Translations under genes and position numbers: made by a program
Assembly (NCBI RefSeq): GCF_003217295.1
Contig: NZ_QJTJ01000028.1
Location: forward strand, 1-41,068
DNA from: Ureibacillus chungkukjangi
GTDB taxonomy: Bacteria; Bacillota; Bacilli; Bacillales_A; Planococcaceae
Length of the DNA: 41,068 nt
Reading direction: 5' to 3'
The notes under the pieces: model-generated
What the model was told of the DNA's origin: nothing
Database searches by the model: none
The model's input: only the letters and a program-made list of their open reading frames with translations
Shown here: in pieces, positions 1 through 7,717 of the stretch
Layout: every line of letters starts with the position of its first letter
Numbering within the stretch: the stretch's first letter is position 1

Positions 1-91
1 GAAAAGCAAGCTTTTCTAAAGTCCGCTCGACTTGCATGTATTAGGCACGCCGCCAGCGTTCGTCCTGAGCCAGGATCAAACTCTCCATAAA
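1..91 (-). rRNA. 16S ribosomal RNA, 5' end only (partial)
   Basis: Read on the minus strand, positions 91 to 1 give the conserved start of bacterial 16S rRNA: GGAGAGTTTGATCCTGGCTC, then the AGGACGAACGCTGGCGGCGT block and the ATGCAAGTCGAGCG segment of the V1 region. The mature 5' end should lie near 90-91 by comparison with Bacillus 16S. The rest of the gene, and presumably 23S and 5S, lie beyond position 1. This marks the head of an rrn operon facing out of the window. Confidence 0.97.
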
Positions 92-186
92 AGAGAAAAT
101 TTGATAAAGCTCAAATTTTGTGCTGGCATCAATTTTGATGTCCAAAATTTTTGTTTCTCTAAATTAATAGAAGAAACTATGTTCAT

Positions 187-214
187 TAACGTTTTGTTGT
201 TCAGTTTTCAAGGT
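187..214 (-). promoter_or_regulatory. rrn leader with boxA-like segment
   Basis: On the minus strand this part of the leader reads CTTGAAAACTGAACAACAAA. It resembles the conserved Bacillus pre-16S leader segment that takes part in antitermination and 16S processing. It lies between promoter P2 and the mature 16S end. The role is inferred from position and similarity. Confidence 0.6.
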
Positions 215-247
215 TCATAATCACAGTTGTTTTACAGCGACCTTTAT

Positions 248-276
248 ATCCTAACACCACAACTAAGTTGCGTCAA
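248..276 (-). promoter_or_regulatory. rrn promoter P2 (16S-proximal)
   Basis: On the minus strand a -35 box TTGACG (276-271) is followed by a 17-nt spacer and a -10 box TAGGAT (253-248). Downstream comes AAAGGTCGCTG, almost the same as downstream of P1. This is a strong sigma-A promoter architecture typical of Bacillus rrn operons. Confidence 0.85.
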
Positions 277-310
277 GTATTAATCATCATGTTTTAACAG
301 CGACTTTAAT

Positions 311-339
311 ATCATAACTCATCCTCAACTTGAAGTCAA
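311..339 (-). promoter_or_regulatory. rrn promoter P1 (distal)
   Basis: On the minus strand a -35 box TTGACT (339-334), an exact 17-nt spacer and a -10 box TATGAT (316-311) precede ATTAAAGTCGCTG. The promoter lies 63 bp upstream of P2 and shares its post -10 sequence, giving the tandem arrangement usual for rRNA operons. Nothing recognisable lies between it and the stop of the next gene at 413. Confidence 0.88.
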
Positions 340-412
340 ACACTATTTTAAAATACTATTTAAAAAGTATCTGTCGTTAAGGACAAGTAATAATATACTA
401 CATCTATTTTTA

Positions 413-1315
413 CTAATCAAGTATTTTTCTAAAAAACTTTTTAATAACTCTAATATCAACTACAAAGAGTAAAATACCAACTATAACAATAATACCTCCA
501 ATAATCTGAGTAGCAACTAATTTCTCTGCAAAAACAAAATAAGCTAGAATCGCTGCTCCTATTGGTTCAAATAAAACTGCTATTGAAATAACATTAGTAC
601 TTACCCATTTCACAGCCCAATTAAATAAGGTATGTCCTAATAGATTAGGAATTATCGCTAGCAATAAAAACCATAACCACGTCATTGATGAGTATGGCCC
701 AAATGATTCCCCTTTAATAAGCACATAAAAGAATAAACAAATCGTACTGCTCGAATAAACAACCATAGTATAGGTAATTAAGGATACACGTTTTCGAACA
801 TCTTGCCCAAATAATAAATATGCTGTAATTAAAGCACAGGCAATTAATGCGAGTAAATCACCATATAACGCACTTCCGCTCACTTTGAAGTCTCCCCAGC
901 TTATTAAAACACTCCCCATTATCGCAATGACTCCAGAAAGAATAGTCTTCACCGAGAATTTTTCTTTAAAGAAAAAGTAGGTTCCGATGAATGCAAAGAG
1001 CGGTTGTAGGGTAACTAGTACTGTAGAGCTAGCCACCGAAGTGTATCTTAAAGATTCGAACCATAGTATAAAGTGAAATGCTAGGAAAATTCCTGCTATA
1101 GATGAAAAAATCCAATCCCTCTTTGTTAAATCTTTTAATTCTTGAGTGTGCTTATAAAAGAATAAAGGACTCATGATTAATACCGAGAATAATAATCGAT
1201 AGAATGCAATAACACCTGAATCTGCCTGTGCTAGCTTAACAAAAATAGCTGATAACGAAATAGAAATAACACCAATAATAATAGGTATGAATGGATGTAT
1301 TTTTGGCTTCAACAT
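413..1315 (-). CDS. EamA/DMT family transporter
   Basis: A 300-residue, very hydrophobic protein with about ten predicted membrane segments in two halves, the drug/metabolite transporter layout of two EamA repeats. An N-terminal motif near residues 25-45 (VKLAQADSGVIAFYRLLFS) matches the conserved EamA block around the second helix, and PIGAAILAY near residue 250 matches the equivalent block in repeat two. Members export small metabolites such as amino acids or nucleosides across the cytoplasmic membrane; the substrate cannot be predicted here. It sits alone between the rrn promoters and a divergent MgtC-family gene. No specific operon partner is visible. Confidence 0.85.
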   Translation of the reverse strand: MLKPKIHPFIPIIIGVISISLSAIFVKLAQADSGVIAFYRLLFSVLIMSPLFFYKHTQELKDLTKRDWIFSSIAGIFLAFHFILWFESLRYTSVASSTVLVTLQPLFAFIGTYFFFKEKFSVKTILSGVIAIMGSVLISWGDFKVSGSALYGDLLALIACALITAYLLFGQDVRKRVSLITYTMVVYSSSTICLFFYVLIKGESFGPYSSMTWLWFLLLAIIPNLLGHTLFNWAVKWVSTNVISIAVLFEPIGAAILAYFVFAEKLVATQIIGGIIVIVGILLFVVDIRVIKKFFRKILD

Positions 1316-1413
1316 ATTTTAAACCTCAAATCTTATATTAATAAAATAGGAATCCACTTCATATTCTTTCATTTATAACCATTTTAATCAACAAGAAAAA
1401 AGGGGGAGAAAAA

Positions 1414-2139
1414 ATGGACATCACAATATTAAACGAAACTCTTTCGTATGAAATTATAGTTAAACTAGTGATTGCAGCCACTTTAAGTTTAATAATCGGT
1501 ATTGAAAGGGAATTAAAAAAGAAACCAGTTGGGTTAAAGACAAGTTTAGTTATCGCAACCTTTAGCTGTTTGTTAACAATTATTTCAATTGAAGCTGCGT
1601 ATACTACACCTTCAAGGGATGATATTAATATTACAATGGATCCCCTTCGTCTAGCTGCTCAAATTGTCAGTGGGATCGGTTTTTTAGGTGCTGGTGTCAT
1701 TTTAAGAAAAGGTAATGATAGTATAACGGGTTTAACCACTGCAGCCATGATTTGGGGTGCTGCTGGAATAGGGATAGCTGTTGGTGCAGGTTTTTATATT
1801 GAAGCTTTTATCACTGTTGTTATTGTTGTAGTGGGGATTGAATTAATTGCTCCTTTCTTATTGAAAATCGGTCCAAAAAGAATTCGCATGAAGGAGCTTG
1901 TCCTAAAAGCACTTTTAAAGGATGAAGAAAACATTCAAAATCTGCTTACATTTATGCGAGAAAATGAAATGCATATTGATAATATTCGCATAAGAGACGT
2001 TCACGTTACAGCTGACAATGCATTATTTGAAGTTGATATAAGGTTTTCTGCATTATTTAAGAAAGATACTATATCAATTTACCGTACATTGCACACACTA
2101 CCGTATGTACAAAAAATCGAGCTCGAAAGCTTAGGTTAA
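1414..2139 (+). CDS. MgtC/SapB family membrane protein
   Basis: A 241-residue protein. The first 150 residues hold four or five membrane helices with the MgtC signatures: GIERELKKKPVG at 29-40, DPLRLAAQIVSGIGFLGAG at 76-94 and GLTTAAMIWGAAGIG at 106-120. The last 85 residues are soluble and resemble the ACT-like tail of longer MgtC proteins. MgtC homologues are linked to Mg2+ limitation, F-ATPase control and membrane potential; many Bacillales copies have no assigned role. The start follows a good GGGGGAG site. The stop is immediately followed by the CDF gene, so both are probably co-transcribed and concern metal homeostasis. The 98-bp upstream gap is too short for a ykoK Mg2+ riboswitch. Confidence 0.88.
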   Translation: MDITILNETLSYEIIVKLVIAATLSLIIGIERELKKKPVGLKTSLVIATFSCLLTIISIEAAYTTPSRDDINITMDPLRLAAQIVSGIGFLGAGVILRKGNDSITGLTTAAMIWGAAGIGIAVGAGFYIEAFITVVIVVVGIELIAPFLLKIGPKRIRMKELVLKALLKDEENIQNLLTFMRENEMHIDNIRIRDVHVTADNALFEVDIRFSALFKKDTISIYRTLHTLPYVQKIELESLG

Positions 2140-2150
2140 TGGAGGTAATT

Positions 2151-3161
2151 ATGGGAGGACTATTCAAATTATTAAAAGAAGGAAATAAACCATCACTAAT
2201 TGCTGCATGTGTAAACTTATTTTTGGGTCTCCTCAAAGGGGCAGCCTTTTTCTTTACTGGAAATGTAGCCATGTTTGCTGAAATGATGCACTCACTCGGA
2301 GATTCTGCTAACCAATTCTTTGTATTTATAGGTTCAGCTCTATCAAAAAAAACACCGACTAAACGATTTCCAAACGGTTTTGGTCGAGTAGTCAACCTAG
2401 TTTGCTTAGGTGCAGTATTAATAGTAGGGATTCTATCTTATGAAACAGTAAAAGAAGGCTGGCACCATTTTCGTCATCCAGTTGAACATTCTGAAGGTAT
2501 TTTAATTGCAATAGGTGTTTTACTTATCGGCTTTCTTCTAGAATCCTTTGTGCTCCATAAAGCAGCAAAAGAAGTTCTACATGAGGCAGGTAAAGAAAAA
2601 GCAGGTATTATGTCAATCCCAAAATCAGTTGCCTATTTAAAACGTGCTAAACCCGCAACAAAATTAGTTTGGATGGAGGATTTAGTTGCAACAAGCGGTA
2701 ATATTCTTGCATTATTAGCTATTGTTGTAGCATACTTTACAGGTTTCTATGCTCTTGAAGGCTTAGTATCAATGATTATCGGGTTTATGATGTTCTATGT
2801 AGTTGGTCGAGTATTCCTTGATAACGCTCGAGGGGCAATCGGTGAGACAGATGAAGAAATGCATGTTCATATCGGAAATTTAGTTATGGAGGATCCACAT
2901 GTAACAGATATCAGAAGATTAGAGGTAGTTAAAGAAGGCGAGTTTTTACACGTTGAGCTTGTTGCTGAAACAGACCCTAATCAATCCCTTGCCTATTTAG
3001 ATGATGTGCGCGATCACTTAATAGAACTAATTATGAGTCAAAAGAATGTAACAAAGGTTACGCTTTCCTTCGATGAAGAAGACGGAAAGACTGAGTGGAA
3101 GCATTCTACAAAAGATAAAAAAATACTTAATGATGAAGTAAACAAACCAAATAATTCATAA
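2151..3161 (+). CDS. Cation diffusion facilitator (CDF) family metal transporter
   Basis: A 336-residue inner-membrane protein with an N-terminal CDF domain of about six helices and a soluble C-terminal domain (about 225-310). Helix 2 carries the metal-site motif HSLGD (H47-D51). The helix-5 HxxxD found in zinc exporters of the YiiP type is absent; that stretch instead reads MEDLVATSGN (E176, D177), a pattern I associate with the SLC30A9/ZnT9-like branch. The loop between helices 4 and 5 is long and charged (about 136-172). The ATG at 2151 is preferred over one at 2139 because GGAGG at 2141-2145 lies just upstream. It probably forms a two-gene unit with the MgtC gene. The metal is not predictable. 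Confidence 0.88.
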   Translation: MGGLFKLLKEGNKPSLIAACVNLFLGLLKGAAFFFTGNVAMFAEMMHSLGDSANQFFVFIGSALSKKTPTKRFPNGFGRVVNLVCLGAVLIVGILSYETVKEGWHHFRHPVEHSEGILIAIGVLLIGFLLESFVLHKAAKEVLHEAGKEKAGIMSIPKSVAYLKRAKPATKLVWMEDLVATSGNILALLAIVVAYFTGFYALEGLVSMIIGFMMFYVVGRVFLDNARGAIGETDEEMHVHIGNLVMEDPHVTDIRRLEVVKEGEFLHVELVAETDPNQSLAYLDDVRDHLIELIMSQKNVTKVTLSFDEEDGKTEWKHSTKDKKILNDEVNKPNNS

Positions 3162-3166
3162 ACGCT

Positions 3167-3211
3167 ACAAACCCTTGTGAAATTATATCACAAGGGTTTG
3201 TTTCTTATTTT
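3167..3211 (+). terminator. Rho-independent terminator of the mgtC-CDF unit
   Basis: Perfect 14-bp arms (3167-3180 and 3188-3201) around a 7-nt loop are followed by TTCTTATTTT. The U-rich tail is on the plus side, so it mainly serves the CDF gene. The convergent alcohol dehydrogenase gene ends inside the tail. Confidence 0.88.
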
Positions 3212-4373
3212 ATAGGGACATCTCTAAGATAGTTCTTACATCCTCAGCCTGTAATTTTTTAAATCTTCCAAACGGACCATTTACCATTGATTTTTCAACA
3301 AGGACGTCTAATTTTGAATTATCGATATCATAGTCAGCTAAGCGACTAGGTGCTCCAATGGAAGTCCAAAACTTGCTTAATCGATCAATTCCTTCTATAG
3401 CGACCTCTTCTGTTGTTTTCCCTTCTGGATTTACATTGAACACTCGCGTAGCAAGTCCTGCAAATCGCTCAGGGTTCACTGATAAGTTATGCTTCATCCA
3501 GTGCGGGAAGATAATAGCTAACCCACCACCATGCGGGATATCATAGACTGCTGAAACCGAGTGCTCGATGTTATGAGTAGCCCAATCTCCACGTGACCCT
3601 ATAGAAAGGAACCCATTCAAACCAACTGTCCCTGCAAGTAAAATCGTTTCACGTAGCTCATAATTTTCTAAATCATTTATTAACTTAGGAGCTGTATCAA
3701 TCACTGTACGTAATACACCCTCACACATCTCATCTGTGATAGGTGTGTTCGTAGCATCATGGAAATATTGTTCAAATACGTGTGACATGATATCCACCAT
3801 TCCATAAACAGTATGGTTTTTTGGAACAGTAAATGTGTAAGTTGGATCCAATATAGAAAATTTAGGGAATACTAATGGGTGTCCCCAACCATACTTTTCT
3901 TGAGTTTCTTCATTTGAGATTACAGAGCCTGAGTTCATTTCAGAGCCTGTTGCTGCAAGTGTTAGGATCGTTCCTAATGGTAGTGCATCAACAACATTCG
4001 TCTTTTTAATAACAATATTCCAAGCATCCTCATCGACTTTCGCACCAGCTGCTATAAGCTTAGAGCAGTCAATTACAGAACCTCCACCAATTGCTAATAC
4101 AAAATCAATCGATTCTTTTTTACAAATTTCAATTCCCTTACGAGCAGTCTCTACTCGTGGATTAGGTTCTACACCACCAATTTCAAATACATTCATATTT
4201 AACTCTTTTAAAAGCGACATAGCCTCATCATAAAGGCCACTTTTTTTAATACTTCCTCCACCATAAACGATTAAAATATTACGTCCATATTGAGGCAACT
4301 CTTGCTTTAACTGTTCAATTTGACCTTTTCCAAAGTGCAAACGAACCGGATTGTGAAACGTAAAATTATTCAA
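3210..4373 (-). CDS. Iron-containing (group III) alcohol dehydrogenase, YugJ/YugK-like
   Basis: A 387-residue protein, the usual length for NAD(P)H-dependent butanol dehydrogenases of Firmicutes. The dinucleotide site [10 protein letters not shown] lies at 97-106. The four metal ligands expected in this family are in place: D194 and H198 in DIMSH, H267 in RGDWATH and H281 in DIPHGG; the 14-residue gap between the last two matches FucO. It likely interconverts aldehydes and primary alcohols in the cytoplasm. B. subtilis yugJ and yugK are close to yugI, and a yugI homologue lies about 5 kb away here, so orthology is plausible. No Rex-like operator was seen upstream. The substrate is inferred only from the family. 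Confidence 0.92.
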   Translation of the reverse strand: MNNFTFHNPVRLHFGKGQIEQLKQELPQYGRNILIVYGGGSIKKSGLYDEAMSLLKELNMNVFEIGGVEPNPRVETARKGIEICKKESIDFVLAIGGGSVIDCSKLIAAGAKVDEDAWNIVIKKTNVVDALPLGTILTLAATGSEMNSGSVISNEETQEKYGWGHPLVFPKFSILDPTYTFTVPKNHTVYGMVDIMSHVFEQYFHDATNTPITDEMCEGVLRTVIDTAPKLINDLENYELRETILLAGTVGLNGFLSIGSRGDWATHNIEHSVSAVYDIPHGGGLAIIFPHWMKHNLSVNPERFAGLATRVFNVNPEGKTTEEVAIEGIDRLSKFWTSIGAPSRLADYDIDNSKLDVLVEKSMVNGPFGRFKKLQAEDVRTILEMSL

Positions 4374-4402
4374 AAAGATGACTCCCCTTTATTAGAAAGA
4401 AA

Positions 4403-4439
4403 TAAAAAAGCTATGCAAAGAATTGATCTTTACATAGCT
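4403..4439 (-). terminator. Rho-independent terminator of the glutamate dehydrogenase gene
   Basis: On the minus strand the arms AGCTATGTAAAG and CTTTGCATAGCT (4439-4428 and 4420-4409) pair with one G-U wobble across a 7-nt loop and are followed by a T run. It lies about 70 nt beyond the stop codon. Confidence 0.82.
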
Positions 4440-4511
4440 CATTTTAGCAGAATGGAAAACAGAATTCCCGCAATCTGCCCGGCCAGTGATTAAGCCATTT
4501 TTATAAACAAA

Positions 4512-5756
4512 TTATACCCACCCGCGGAAGCGTGATGCTTCAGCAGTACGTCGAACACCGACCATATATGCAGCTAAACGCATATTAATGTTACGAGTTG
4601 TGGCAGTAGTATATACATTTTCGAATGCATCTACCATTTTTCTATATAATTTTTCACGTACTTCTTCGGCAGTCCAATAATAGCCTTGGTTGTTTTGTAC
4701 CCATTCGAAGTAAGAAACTGTTACCCCACCAGCAGAAGCTAATACGTCAGGAACAAGTAGAATACCACGATCAGTTAATATTTTAGTCGCTTCAGAAGTT
4801 GTAGGACCGTTTGCTGCTTCCACTACAATACTTGCTTTAATATCATAAGCATTTTCTGCAGTAATTTGGTTTTCAATTGCTGCTGGAACTAAAATATCAC
4901 AATCAAGCTCAAGTAATTCTTGGTTTGTAATTGTATTTTCAAAAAGAGTTGTTACTGTTCCAAAGCTGTCACGACGATCAAGTAGATAGTCAATATCTAA
5001 ACCGTTTGGATCTGTTAAAGCCCCATAAGCATCAGAAATACCAATAACCTTGGCACCTAAATCACTCATGAATTTAGCTAAGAAGCTACCCGCATTCCCA
5101 AAGCCTTGAATAACAACACGTGCGTCTTTAATATCGATGTTGCGTTTTTTTGCTGCCTCTTGGATAACAATTGTAACACCCTCTGCCGTAGCACGGTCTC
5201 GACCTTGAGAACCACCAAGCACAATTGGTTTACCTGTAATGAAGCCAGGTGAATTAAATTCATCCATACGACTATATTCATCCATCATCCATGCCATGAT
5301 TTGAGCATTCGTGAAAACATCTGGTGCTGGAATATCTTTTGTAGGTCCAACGATTTGTGAAATAGCACGAACATAGCCACGGCTTAAACGTTCAAGCTCA
5401 CCCATCGACATTTGACGAGGGTCACAAATAATACCGCCTTTACCACCACCATAAGGTAGATCCACAATTCCACATTTTAATGTCATCCACATTGAAAGCG
5501 CTTTAACTTCATCTTCACTTACCATCGGATGGAAACGTACTCCACCTTTTGTTGGACCAACCGCATCATTATGCTGAGCACGGTAAGCAGTGAATACTTT
5601 TGTTGTACCATCATCCATTTTTACTGGAATTCGTACATGTAACATACGAAGTGGTTCCTTTAATAATTCATACATCGCTTCATCATAACCAAGTTTATTT
5701 AACGCGTCTTTAATTACATCTTGGGTTGACGTAAAAAGATTTAAATTTTCAGCCAT
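4512..5756 (-). CDS. rocG: NAD-specific glutamate dehydrogenase (RocG/GudB type)
   Basis: A 414-residue enzyme that oxidatively deaminates glutamate to 2-oxoglutarate and ammonia. The substrate domain has GPTKGG at 67-72, the lysine-containing KCGIVDLPYGGGKGG (94-108) and DIPAPD near 141. The Rossmann glycine motif GFGNAGSF starts at 218. The C-terminus RFRGWV is typical of Bacillus RocG/GudB. GudB and RocG cannot be separated by reading; rocG is used because P5C dehydrogenase lies next upstream in the same direction, the last two steps of arginine/proline breakdown. The two genes are separated by a terminator, so each probably has its own promoter. No insertion like the GudB direct repeat is evident. 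Confidence 0.93.
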   Translation of the reverse strand: MAENLNLFTSTQDVIKDALNKLGYDEAMYELLKEPLRMLHVRIPVKMDDGTTKVFTAYRAQHNDAVGPTKGGVRFHPMVSEDEVKALSMWMTLKCGIVDLPYGGGKGGIICDPRQMSMGELERLSRGYVRAISQIVGPTKDIPAPDVFTNAQIMAWMMDEYSRMDEFNSPGFITGKPIVLGGSQGRDRATAEGVTIVIQEAAKKRNIDIKDARVVIQGFGNAGSFLAKFMSDLGAKVIGISDAYGALTDPNGLDIDYLLDRRDSFGTVTTLFENTITNQELLELDCDILVPAAIENQITAENAYDIKASIVVEAANGPTTSEATKILTDRGILLVPDVLASAGGVTVSYFEWVQNNQGYYWTAEEVREKLYRKMVDAFENVYTTATTRNINMRLAAYMVGVRRTAEASRFRGWV

Positions 5757-5950
5757 TATTTTCGCCTCTTTAGAAATAGTAATAATTAGTTATATCGCAA
5801 ACATTGTAACATACTTTAAATCTTATTTGGTTAATAATATTGCCACAATTTAGAATGATTACATTTAATTAGATAAATGGAAAATATTATTAAAAAAATA
5901 TCATTTATTATAAAAATATGTGCCAAAAAGCTCGAATTATAGACTTTGTA

Positions 5951-5980
5951 AAAAAAGCAGACGCATACGAACGCCTGCTT
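5951..5980 (-). terminator. Rho-independent terminator of rocA
   Basis: On the minus strand AAGCAGGCG (5980-5972) pairs with CGTCTGCTT (5963-5955), one G-U wobble, followed by a run of T. It lies just beyond the rocA stop and separates it from the glutamate dehydrogenase gene. Confidence 0.85.
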
Positions 5981-5997
5981 CTAGTTAATAACACAAA

Positions 5998-7545
5998 TTA
6001 TAGAGCTTCAGAAACTGATTTCGCTTGCATATGAAGCACTAAATAATCTGGACCACCGGCTTTTGAATCTGTACCTGACATATTGAATCCACCAAATGGT
6101 TGGTAACCAACTGTTGCTGCTGTACATCCTCGGTTAAAGTATAAGTTACCTACATGGAAGTCTTCACGAGCTTTTTCTAAGTGGAAACGATTATTCGATA
6201 ATACTGCTCCTGTTAATCCATAAACAGTATTATTTGCAATGTCGATTGCTTCATCAAAATCTTTTGCTTTAGCAAATGCAAGAACTGGTCCGAAGATTTC
6301 TTCTTGCATTACGCGAGCTTGTGGATCAACATCAGCAAAGATTGTTGGGTTAATGAAGTAACCTTTAGAATCGTCGGCATTACCACCAGCGACTAGGCGA
6401 CCTTCACCTTTACCAATTTCAATGTACTCAGTAATTTTCTTAAATGCACCGGCATCATTAACTGGACCTACGAATGTATCTTCGTTTGTTGGATCCCCAA
6501 TTATTAATTCATTAGTTAACTCAACTACACGGTTTAATACAGTTTGGTAAGCTTCTTCTCCAACAATTACTGCACGAGAACACGCAGAACATTTTTGACC
6601 ACTGAATCCAAATGCACTTGTTACGATTGATTGAGCAGCTAATTCAAGATCAGCATTGTCATCAACTACGATAGTATCTTTACCGCCCATTTCAGCAATT
6701 ACACGTTTAATCCAAATTTGTCCATCATTTAATACTGAAGCGCGTTGGTTAATGCGTAAGCCTACATCACGAGAACCTGTGAAGCTGATGAAGCGAGTAC
6801 GCGGATGATCAACTAAGTAATCTCCAACTTCAGCACCAGAACCAGGAATATAGTTAACAACACCAGCTGGTAGACCTGCTTCTTCCATGATTTCCATAAA
6901 TTTATATGCGATAACTGGAGTTGTTGAAGCTGGTTTTAATAATACTGTGTTACCAGTAACAACAGCAGCTACAGTAGTTCCAAGCATAATCGCAAATGGG
7001 AAATTCCATGGAGAGATCACTACGCCTACACCTAGTGATACGTAAGAATATTTATTAATTTGATTTTGATTTTGAGCTAAAGGTTTACCCTTTGCAAGCT
7101 CTAACATTTGACGACCATAGTACTCTAAGAAGTCAATTCCTTCAGCTATATCACCATCTGCTTGAGCCCATGGTTTACCAGCTTCTTTTGTTAACCATGC
7201 ACAAAGCTCAAATTTACGACGACGAGAAATTGCAGCAGCTTTAAATAGAACTTCAGCACGTACAACAGGGTCAACTTTTTTCCATGTATTAAATGTTGAA
7301 TCCGCAATTTGCATTGCCTTTTCAGCTAATTCTTGATTTGCTTTTGAAACCGTACCAACTACTTCTGCTGTATTAGACGGGTTATAAGAAACGATCTTTT
7401 CTTCAGTTGTAACTCGTTCTCCACCGATAATTAATGGATACTCTTTACCAAGCTCACCTTCAACTTTTTTTAAGGCTTCTAAATATGCTTGGCGATTTTC
7501 TTCAACTGTAAAATCAGTTAGTGGCTCACTTTTGTACGGAATCAT
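5998..7545 (-). CDS. rocA: L-glutamate gamma-semialdehyde (1-pyrroline-5-carboxylate) dehydrogenase
   Basis: A 515-residue aldehyde dehydrogenase of the length expected for Bacillus RocA. Seen in sequence: SPWNFP at 178-183, the cofactor-side FTGSRDVG near 255-262, the general-base glutamate in EMGGKD (E285) and the catalytic cysteine in GQKCSACSR (C319). It converts glutamate semialdehyde to glutamate with NAD+ in the arginine and proline degradation route; the neighbouring glutamate dehydrogenase then gives 2-oxoglutarate. The start has GGAGG eight bases upstream. The gene is divergent from a RocR-like regulator, and the shared intergenic region holds two palindromes that probably control it. 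Confidence 0.94.
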   Translation of the reverse strand: MIPYKSEPLTDFTVEENRQAYLEALKKVEGELGKEYPLIIGGERVTTEEKIVSYNPSNTAEVVGTVSKANQELAEKAMQIADSTFNTWKKVDPVVRAEVLFKAAAISRRRKFELCAWLTKEAGKPWAQADGDIAEGIDFLEYYGRQMLELAKGKPLAQNQNQINKYSYVSLGVGVVISPWNFPFAIMLGTTVAAVVTGNTVLLKPASTTPVIAYKFMEIMEEAGLPAGVVNYIPGSGAEVGDYLVDHPRTRFISFTGSRDVGLRINQRASVLNDGQIWIKRVIAEMGGKDTIVVDDNADLELAAQSIVTSAFGFSGQKCSACSRAVIVGEEAYQTVLNRVVELTNELIIGDPTNEDTFVGPVNDAGAFKKITEYIEIGKGEGRLVAGGNADDSKGYFINPTIFADVDPQARVMQEEIFGPVLAFAKAKDFDEAIDIANNTVYGLTGAVLSNNRFHLEKAREDFHVGNLYFNRGCTAATVGYQPFGGFNMSGTDSKAGGPDYLVLHMQAKSVSEAL

Positions 7546-7571
7546 AAATAATCCTCCTTAAAATAATTACG

Positions 7572-7577
7572 CTTATA
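7572..7577 (-). promoter_or_regulatory. Possible -10 box of rocA
   Basis: On the minus strand TATAAG precedes rocA by about 26 nt. No good -35 box is spaced 16-18 nt upstream and no GG-N10-GC sigma-54 element was seen, which suggests an activator-dependent sigma-A promoter. Weak call. Confidence 0.35.
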
Positions 7578-7599
7578 GTGCGTGATTAGCTAGAAATTC

Positions 7600-7626
7600 A
7601 TAAGTGCAAAAAATATTTGCACTTAT
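7600..7626. promoter_or_regulatory. Palindromic operator 1 in the rocA/regulator intergenic region
   Basis: A perfect inverted repeat with 11-bp arms ATAAGTGCAAA and TTTGCACTTAT around AAATA. It lies about 25 bp upstream of the candidate rocA -10 box. A related, less perfect copy is centred 44 bp away. The likely ligand is the divergently encoded RocR-like protein with its Fis-type helix-turn-helix; this is inferred. Confidence 0.65.
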
Positions 7627-7647
7627 TTCACATTTCTATATATAATA

Positions 7648-7666
7648 ATGCAAAAGATTATTGCGT
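7648..7666. promoter_or_regulatory. Operator 2, related imperfect repeat
   Basis: ATGCAAAAGATTATTGCGT matches the central 19 bp of operator 1 at 13 positions and keeps TGCAAAA and TTGC. The centre-to-centre spacing of 44 bp is about four helical turns, so both would lie on one face of the DNA. Confidence 0.5.
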
Positions 7667-7717
7667 TTTTCAAGCGATAATTGTTATAAAAGTCAAAATT
7701 TTTCGAGGTGAATCACT

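Noticed and set aside
32-220. 62-codon plus-strand frame at the left edge
   Set aside because: It lies antisense to 16S rRNA and the rrn leader and has no ribosome site.
1316-1413. Possible Mg2+ riboswitch ahead of the MgtC-family gene
   Set aside because: The gap is only 98 bp and lacks the length and paired segments of a ykoK leader.
2069-2395. 108-codon minus-strand frame
   Set aside because: It lies inside the mgtC and CDF genes and matches no family.
7546-7717. Sigma-54 (-24/-12) promoter for rocA
   Set aside because: No GG-N10-GC element with TGGCAC/TTGC context was found on the rocA strand, and the regulator lacks GAFTGA.
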